Positions 12,510 through 17,463 of a stretch of 17,463 bases of DNA are shown piece by piece; positions within the stretch are counted from its first letter, which is position 1; every line of letters begins with the position of its first letter. The DNA lies in the NCBI GenBank assembly GCA_035455265.1, contig DATIFK010000118.1:1-17463 (forward strand), given 5' to 3'. The position numbers and the translations under genes are program-made. The DNA comes from MGOM01 sp035455265 (GTDB lineage: Bacteria; Chloroflexota; Anaerolineae; Anaerolineales; E44-bin32). The notes under the pieces are model-generated. The model was not told the origin of the DNA. It worked only from the letters and a program-made list of their open reading frames with translations, and searched no databases.

Positions 12510-14267
12510 TCATTCCATCGCCCCGATGTCCCACAGCCACTTCTGGTTCAAGTCGCGTGCCCGGCCGGAGTCACGCGGCCCCAGAAGGGGCCGGCCGCGC
12601 GCGTCGATGATGAGGCCCACCGCCCCACCCGTCACCCGCAGCGCCCCGGCCTTGCCGGGAGCGCCGAAACCGACGTCGAATCCCCGTTCCGGCCGAAGCG
12701 TGAGCTTGCCCGCTTCACCCTGCCGCAGCGGCAGCACAGCCAGTTGGCCGTGGCGGATCTCCCCCTCGGTCGTCTCCCCGTGTTCGCGCTCGAGCTTCAA
12801 CCGAAGGACGGGACGACCGGGGCGAGCGCGCCCGACGGGCGAGACCACCGTCCCCAGGCTGACGAAACTGCCCGAGTCGAGAGCGTGGACGGCGGCCATC
12901 GGCATCGGGCCGGCAGCGACGCCCAGACCGGGCGTCAGGTTGTATGGATCGAGCACGAGGGTGGCGATCCCCGTCGGCTGGACGGCATCGAGCAGAACCA
13001 GTGCCGAATAGCCCGGCCGCGGCGCCCGTGCCAGGACACCCCCACTCGCCAGGACCGGCTCCATCGGGGGCAGCAGCGGATGGGAGGCAGAGTCCTTGCC
13101 GCGCGGCCAATCGGACCGTGCCAGCTCCAGCGCCGTCCGGGCCACCTGCCGCGCCAGCGCGTATTCGATATGGAGCTCCTCCGTCCCGGCCGGCACGATG
13201 CCGGGATGGAGGGCCTTGTTGAAGATGTAGTCTCGCAAACGCGATTCGGCGACCTCGACCGGCAGCCAGCGCTGGATATCCGCTAACGTGCCGTGGCGCA
13301 GGACGCCCGGCAGGGCCGAGCCCTGCCCCAGATCCGAGCGCACGAACAAACGCAGATCTCCGGCGAAGGCGGCGGCGATCGTGGTATGCGCGGACCCCAG
13401 GTCGATGCCGAGGACGCCCTTGCCCGGGTCGTACACCTGGCTCAGATAGCGCACGATGCGGCCGAAGGCGTCGGCCGTGTTCATCAAGTTCCCGCCCGAC
13501 CACTGGCGCAGCTCCTCGAATCCGGAGATGTGCGAGGAACGGACGTCGTGGATCACCTCCGCCAGGCGTTGGCGGGCGGCGGCCAGTTCCTCCTGATCGA
13601 TGGCGGGGCGGATGTTGGGCACCGCCGTGACGGTGAAACGTTCGCCCAGTCGCGTCGACACCTCCGGCACCAGCTTCTGGTTGCCGGCGTACACCACCCG
13701 GGGCAACATCTCTTCGGGCAGCAGGCCGAGCCCGGAACCGACCAGGTCGACCAGACGGAGCATCGATTGGGAAGCCCCGCCGTCGGTGCCACCGACGACC
13801 AGGACCAGGTCGGGTTTGGACTGAACGATCGTGTCGAGCTTCTCGTCCTCGCGCCTCCGGTCCATCAAGCCGAGTTCGCCGGCGATGTCCAGGTAGCAGG
13901 AGGCGGCCAGCCTGCGGGCGCTCTCCACGGAGATCCCGGGCATCAGCCCGACGAGCAAGGTGCGCGCCGGAGGACCGGCCGAGGTCGTGGCGACGAACAC
14001 GTCGACGCCTGCGCCGCCCGGGGTGGCCGGCATGATGAGACTTTCCGCTTCGTCGATCAACTTGCGGCCGGTGACGGTTTGCACCTGTTCCACCGCGGCG
14101 CGCACGCCCTCACTTACGTCTGCGAGGGGAACGCCGGCGGTGGACGCCGCCCGGCCGGTGGCGACGAGGCGATACCGGCCGTCGACGACGTCGAACAGGC
14201 TGGCGCGCGTGTTGACGCTGCCGACGTCGATGGCCAACAGGGTGTCCGCTTCCAGGACGGTGCTCAT
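12510..14267 (-). CDS. MutL/GlmL-family ASKHA ATPase (glutamate mutase L-like)
   Basis: A 585-residue actin/Hsp70-type protein of the MutL (GlmL) family, named from a gene that accompanies B12-dependent glutamate mutase in clostridia. Two phosphate-binding DxGS motifs are visible, LAIDVGSVNTRASLFDV (11-27) and LGIDLGSAHTTIAAAF (286-301), with VLVVGGTDGG at 155-164. The C-terminal region (about 430-580) is beta-rich and contains the family-typical PTGIATLVLDPYNLTPGLG segment. No mutase MutE or MutS subunit and no B12 domain lies nearby. The gene instead overlaps a membrane protein gene by four bases (ATGA at 14264-14267) and precedes the beta-rich 355-residue gene. This suggests that the family member serves an envelope-linked function, perhaps as a membrane-attached filament or ATP switch; that is inference. 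There is no membrane helix in the protein itself. Confidence 0.85.
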   Translation of the reverse strand: MSTVLEADTLLAIDVGSVNTRASLFDVVDGRYRLVATGRAASTAGVPLADVSEGVRAAVEQVQTVTGRKLIDEAESLIMPATPGGAGVDVFVATTSAGPPARTLLVGLMPGISVESARRLAASCYLDIAGELGLMDRRREDEKLDTIVQSKPDLVLVVGGTDGGASQSMLRLVDLVGSGLGLLPEEMLPRVVYAGNQKLVPEVSTRLGERFTVTAVPNIRPAIDQEELAAARQRLAEVIHDVRSSHISGFEELRQWSGGNLMNTADAFGRIVRYLSQVYDPGKGVLGIDLGSAHTTIAAAFAGDLRLFVRSDLGQGSALPGVLRHGTLADIQRWLPVEVAESRLRDYIFNKALHPGIVPAGTEELHIEYALARQVARTALELARSDWPRGKDSASHPLLPPMEPVLASGGVLARAPRPGYSALVLLDAVQPTGIATLVLDPYNLTPGLGVAAGPMPMAAVHALDSGSFVSLGTVVSPVGRARPGRPVLRLKLEREHGETTEGEIRHGQLAVLPLRQGEAGKLTLRPERGFDVGFGAPGKAGALRVTGGAVGLIIDARGRPLLGPRDSGRARDLNQKWLWDIGAME

Positions 14268-15031
14268 GGCGCGGGCATCACGGTGCCGAGGATGACGTTC
14301 ACGGCTCCGCCCAGGAACTGCAAACGCTCCACCAGGACGACGACCACAGCCGCCAGCGCGCCGGCGAACATGACCCCGAAGGTGAGCGCGATGAACATCT
14401 CACCGATGAAGGGAAGGATCGGCGAGGGGATGGAGATCGTCCCGACCGGTGTCCGCACCGGCCGCATGCTGTAGCGTGAGGCGTCGGGTTGGTCGCGCCG
14501 TCCCGTCAGGCGAAAGTAGGAGAGCGTGCTCACGGTGCCCAACAGAACGATCACGACGTTGACCAATCGCTCCACGCCCGTCTCGCCCGTTTGAGGCGCC
14601 ACGACGGCCGGGTTGAGGCTGTCCATCGCCGCCACGGTTTGCGGCAGCAGCGTCCCGGTGATGGCTCCCCCGACAACGACCCCGGCGCCGACTCCCACCA
14701 TGAGCGCCACCGGAAGCCCGCCCAGCCGGCCCATCGTCGGCGCCACCTTCGACAGGAGCAGAACCACGAGCAGGATGGGCGCCACGACCTGCGTCAACTG
14801 AGTGGAATCCTGGAGGATGGCCGGCCCGGCGGCGATCAGCGGCGCGACCAGGCGCGGTTCGAGCACGTCGTGCCAGGCGACGGCGCCGGCGTACCCGGCG
14901 GCGACTCCAATGAACAGGTACGCCGCCAGGCGGAAGAAGGCGTTGTCTCCGATGGCGTAGCTGAGGACCATGATGGTCAGCAGCGCCGCCACGGCTGTTC
15001 CCAGAAGCTCGAGCAGGGCCGCGTCCGTCAT
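14264..15031 (-). CDS. Multipass membrane protein of unknown function
   Basis: A 255-residue hydrophobic protein, not recognised. Six or seven likely membrane helices are visible: about 8-25, 32-51, 62-75 (weak), 80-96, 104-126, 157-172 and 211-240. A basic loop (RLTGRRDQPDASRYSMRPVR, about 174-193) separates the last two, followed by a conserved-looking IPSPILPFIGEMFIALTFGVMFAG stretch starting at about 200. It resembles no transporter I can name. The ATG at 15031 is preceded by GGAAGG, which overlaps the end of the upstream zinc-ribbon gene. The stop overlaps the MutL-like start by four bases, so translational coupling is likely and the two proteins may be made in fixed ratio and form a complex. 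This would give the soluble ASKHA ATPase a membrane partner. Confidence 0.82.
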   Translation of the reverse strand: MTDAALLELLGTAVAALLTIMVLSYAIGDNAFFRLAAYLFIGVAAGYAGAVAWHDVLEPRLVAPLIAAGPAILQDSTQLTQVVAPILLVVLLLSKVAPTMGRLGGLPVALMVGVGAGVVVGGAITGTLLPQTVAAMDSLNPAVVAPQTGETGVERLVNVVIVLLGTVSTLSYFRLTGRRDQPDASRYSMRPVRTPVGTISIPSPILPFIGEMFIALTFGVMFAGALAAVVVVLVERLQFLGGAVNVILGTVMPAP

Positions 15032-15038
15032 GGTTGGA

Positions 15039-17024
15039 TCACGCCTTCCGGCCCTGCACGATCCACACCACCAGGCCGTACAGCAACCCGGCGACCAGGA
15101 AGACTTCCACGAGCATCAGGCTCAGACCGAACGCGTTCCAACGCGAAGCTGCCGGGCCGACCTGGCCCAGGCGCAGTTCGTACGAAACCGCCGCCGGCAA
15201 CCCGGAGAGGATCCCCTGCACCTTTGGCTGGAGGGATTCATAGTAGGGGCGGACGAGCGGCTCGGCCCCGGCGCTGAGAACCATGACCAGCGGACGGCCT
15301 CCGAGCCAGGCCTGAGTTTGCTCGGCCCAGGTGCGGGCGATCTCGGTGCCCGTCGTCACCACGATCACCATGCCAAAATCGCTTAGGCTGTGGACGTTCA
15401 GCAACATGGGTTCGAGCCACGGTGAGCCGCCAGGGCCGAGGTAGCCGCGGAAGACGGCCTGCGTCGGCGCAGCCGCGAACAACTGGACGGCGGTCGGGCC
15501 GCCCGATAGATATCCCAGATGGACGAAGTCCAGGCTGCGCACCGCCCCGTGGCGGGCCGCCACCTGCGCCACCAGGCGCTCGGCCAGCGGCGGGCCGGTG
15601 GGACGTGTCGACAGGGTCGCCAGCTTGAGGCCGCGGCTCAGGACATGGTCGATGAGCGGGCTGGCCACCGCCTCCAACTCGCCGGCGTAGCCGGCTTCGT
15701 AATCGAACACGACCAGCACCGGCTGTCCGACGGGCGCGTTGTCCACGATGGACGCCAGCACGTCAAGCTCGCGCGGTTGCAGCCGCGGCAAGGGAAAGGC
15801 CGGCCCACCGGCGAAGGTGGGGACGGCTGCGGCGACAAACAGAACGATGGTGACGAGCCAGCGAAGGAGCGGAGGCCTGGGCTTCGGCTGCGGCCGAACC
15901 TTCGCCTCACGCTGTTCTTCCTCGACCAGGCGGTGCAACAACTCGGCTTGGGCGAATTGCCGCTCGGTCACTTCGAGCCGCCCGCCGCCGACCGACGGCG
16001 TGCGCGGCATGGCCATCACCGGTTCGGCCAGCAACACGCCGCGCAGCCCGGCGAGAGGCCCAGCGGCCTCGACGGTCTGGTCTTCTTCCGGCTCGATCTC
16101 GACAACGGACCGGAACGTCTCGACTGGACGCATCGCTTCGAGCCAGGCTGGCAATGTCGCCGGCGCCAGGTTCGGCCGCACGTCGGGCGGCGGAGCCTCA
16201 GCCGGCGCCTGGAGATCCGTCATCCAATCCGGCACGTCTACCGAGATCGGCCCGATGTCCGCGTCGCCAACCGGCGCAGGCGCCGACCCATCCATGAGCA
16301 GGGCCGGTACATGCGGCAGCTCGCCGCCCGTCTCGCGCCCGGCTTCTTTCAGCCAGGAGGGTTCAGCTGGAACGGGACCTTCGGTCTTGGTCGCAGCTTC
16401 GGGAGGTGCACCGAGCAGCCAGTCCGGCAATCCGAGCGTCGGCTCGGCCGCGGATTCCTGCGGCACCGGAGCCTCAGGTTCCACCGGCGGCATGGAAGGA
16501 GTCTGCAAGGCAGCCGGTTCCGCGGCAGGCACCTCCTCGGCCGGGGCTTCGGCCCGACCCTCGGCCTGTGCCTTCGCGCGGATTCTCGCCAGCCAATCCG
16601 GAACCGGGCCCGCTTCGTCCGCCGCCGGTGCAGCTTCTGACGGCGGCGCGGCAGGCGCCTGCTCGGCCAGCCAGGCGGGAACTTCGCCCTCGGGGGGTCC
16701 CTCTTCTTCTGAGTCGGCCGGACGCATCCCTCCCAGCCATTCGGGACTCTCTTCGGACGAGGGCGATGCTTCTTCTTCCTCGGGAGGGGCCTCTTCCTTA
16801 TCGGGCGGTTCCGGAGGGATGACGCCGCGGCCCGTCACATCCTTGCGCAAACGGGCCAGCCACGGCGGAAGTTCGGCCGTCGCCGGCAGGCGCATCTCGG
16901 AATCGGGTTCCTCGGACGGCGTGCCCAGGCGCCCGGTCGGCTTGAGGCGCGCGCCGCACAGCTTGCACGTCTCGGCATCGGCCGGGTTGGGGGTCCTGCA
17001 CATGGGGCATCGGATCTCCTCCAT
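15039..17024 (-). CDS. Zinc-ribbon membrane protein with eight Pro-x-Trp-Leu/Met motifs and an exported domain
   Basis: A 661-residue protein of unknown function with a clear modular layout. Residues 6-23 form a zinc ribbon (CPMC and CKLC). Residues 35-330 are acidic, Pro/Glu/Ala-rich and presumably disordered, and carry eight short PxWL/PxWM motifs at 53, 94, 116, 142, 200, 222, 265 and 292. A charged helix (352-376) leads to a membrane helix at about 386-403. Residues 410-625 would be outside: an alpha/beta domain with VLVVFDYEAGYAGELEAV, LKLATLSTRPTGPPLAERL and GMVIVVTTGTEIARTWAEQ, probably Rossmann-like. A second membrane helix (632-656) and a basic end follow. The two ends are therefore cytoplasmic. 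The ATG at 17024 is three bases after the upstream stop. The motif array looks like a multivalent docking platform for a cytoplasmic partner. Confidence 0.85.
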   Translation of the reverse strand: MEEIRCPMCRTPNPADAETCKLCGARLKPTGRLGTPSEEPDSEMRLPATAELPPWLARLRKDVTGRGVIPPEPPDKEEAPPEEEEASPSSEESPEWLGGMRPADSEEEGPPEGEVPAWLAEQAPAAPPSEAAPAADEAGPVPDWLARIRAKAQAEGRAEAPAEEVPAAEPAALQTPSMPPVEPEAPVPQESAAEPTLGLPDWLLGAPPEAATKTEGPVPAEPSWLKEAGRETGGELPHVPALLMDGSAPAPVGDADIGPISVDVPDWMTDLQAPAEAPPPDVRPNLAPATLPAWLEAMRPVETFRSVVEIEPEEDQTVEAAGPLAGLRGVLLAEPVMAMPRTPSVGGGRLEVTERQFAQAELLHRLVEEEQREAKVRPQPKPRPPLLRWLVTIVLFVAAAVPTFAGGPAFPLPRLQPRELDVLASIVDNAPVGQPVLVVFDYEAGYAGELEAVASPLIDHVLSRGLKLATLSTRPTGPPLAERLVAQVAARHGAVRSLDFVHLGYLSGGPTAVQLFAAAPTQAVFRGYLGPGGSPWLEPMLLNVHSLSDFGMVIVVTTGTEIARTWAEQTQAWLGGRPLVMVLSAGAEPLVRPYYESLQPKVQGILSGLPAAVSYELRLGQVGPAASRWNAFGLSLMLVEVFLVAGLLYGLVVWIVQGRKA

Positions 17025-17027
17025 GGC

Positions 17028-17463
17028 TCAGTCCCCGTACGGCCGATCCGAGCCGAGAAGAACGCGCAGCCCCGTCACCGTCGCGCCCAGGGCGACTCCC
17101 AGCAGCAACCCGCGGGCCGCGCCGGCCGCCCATACCTGCGACCACCAGGCGCGTAACGCGCCCATCGTCTGGAACCACGAGCCTTCGCCGCCGATCAGCC
17201 ATGGGCCGGTTCCCAACAGTACGACCAGAGCGCTGGCGGCGAAAACGATGCTGGAAGCGTTGCGGCGCCGCGCCACCAGGCGGAATGCGGCGACGGTCAG
17301 CGTGACGGCGAGCAGCGCCACTAGGCTGGCTTCCACCGGTTGTTGAACGTCGTTGAAGAGCGCCGTCAGGATGGCGCTGTCGGGGCCGAAGACGAGGCCG
17401 ACGATGAACGTCCCCAGCAACGCCAGAAGGAGCAAGGCGCTGTAGGGCCATCCCTTCTCCTGC
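17028..17463 (-). CDS. Multipass membrane protein, C-terminal part (5' end outside window)
   Basis: The frame is open through the right edge (QEKGWPYSALLLLALLGTF reads in frame before the TTG at 17435), so the gene begins beyond the window and the TTG is not its start. The visible 145 residues hold about four hydrophobic segments: LLLLALLGTFIVGLVFG, ASLVALLAVTLTVAAFRLV, SSIVFAASALVVLLG and GLLLGVALGATVTGLRVLL, with a basic RRR loop after the second. The C-terminus is short and polar (SDRPYGD). I do not recognise the family. Its stop is three bases before the zinc-ribbon gene's ATG, so it belongs to the same operon and is probably translated in a coupled way. The operon promoter must lie to the right of the window. 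Confidence 0.78.
   Translation of the reverse strand, partial: QEKGWPYSALLLLALLGTFIVGLVFGPDSAILTALFNDVQQPVEASLVALLAVTLTVAAFRLVARRRNASSIVFAASALVVLLGTGPWLIGGEGSWFQTMGALRAWWSQVWAAGAARGLLLGVALGATVTGLRVLLGSDRPYGD

Noticed and set aside
11101..13011. Long plus-strand open frame (636 codons) opposite the KOW-like and MutL-like genes
   Set aside because: Antisense shadow across two real genes and their gap; no recognisable motif and no ribosome-binding site.
12510..14267. DNA mismatch repair MutL
   Set aside because: The protein has the two DxGS phosphate loops of the ASKHA fold and none of the GHKL ATPase motifs of mismatch-repair MutL; only the name is shared.
15739..17346. Plus-strand open frame (535 codons) very rich in Ser, Gly and Ala
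   Set aside because: It is the complement of the Pro/Glu/Ala-rich disordered region of the zinc-ribbon protein, and the composition follows from that. The minus frame has a zinc ribbon, membrane helices and operon spacing.

Overview
This window looks like chromosomal DNA from a high-GC bacterium, most likely a member of Chloroflexota (Anaerolineae-like). That placement is an inference. It rests on Pro/Thr-rich linkers in the exported proteins, a MutL-type ASKHA protein inside an envelope-looking operon, an LPxTG-like tail on a protein with a Thr/Pro stalk, and heptameric intergenic repeats. No rRNA, tRNA, CRISPR array, transposase or phage gene was seen. Coding density is high: the longest gap without a gene is about 260 bases (7442-7701).

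Left part (1-3802). The 3' end of a galactokinase gene converges on a minus-strand repair-flavoured group: uvrC, then a single-domain response regulator, then a stand-alone 5'-3' exonuclease. The galactokinase and exonuclease stop codons both lie inside the arms of one inverted-repeat element (436-570). Heptamer repeats fill the gap in front of the exonuclease gene.

Middle part (3803-9165). A short divergent region carries two back-to-back promoters whose -10 boxes lie so close to the start codons that both mRNAs are predicted to be leaderless or nearly so. It drives uvrC leftward and a sugar-binding-type lipoprotein rightward, the latter followed closely by glycerate 2-kinase. Next come two minus-strand metal-handling genes, dps (iron ferroxidase) and a 16-cysteine Csp-like copper-storage protein. 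A regulatory gap with palindromes separates dps from a divergent phosphoglucomutase/phosphomannomutase gene.

Right part (9166-17463). Two opposed heptamer arrays separate the phosphomutase from a convergent gene for a P-loop ATPase fused to an OmpR-type winged helix, which has its own extended -10 promoter. Beyond a perfect 11-bp hairpin lies a tight minus-strand operon that enters from beyond the right edge. In transcription order it encodes: a membrane protein (5' end missing); a zinc-ribbon protein with eight Pro-x-Trp-Leu/Met motifs, a membrane anchor and an exported domain; a multipass membrane protein; a MutL/GlmL-family actin-like ATPase; a beta-rich protein with a KOW-like tail; and a bitopic Thr/Pro-rich protein ending in an LPTTG-type tail.

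No glutamate mutase subunit is present next to the MutL-like gene. The operon therefore looks like an uncharacterised envelope-associated machine built round an ASKHA ATPase, and it is the best candidate here for an undescribed system. All functional statements about the operon as a whole are inference from domain content and gene order.
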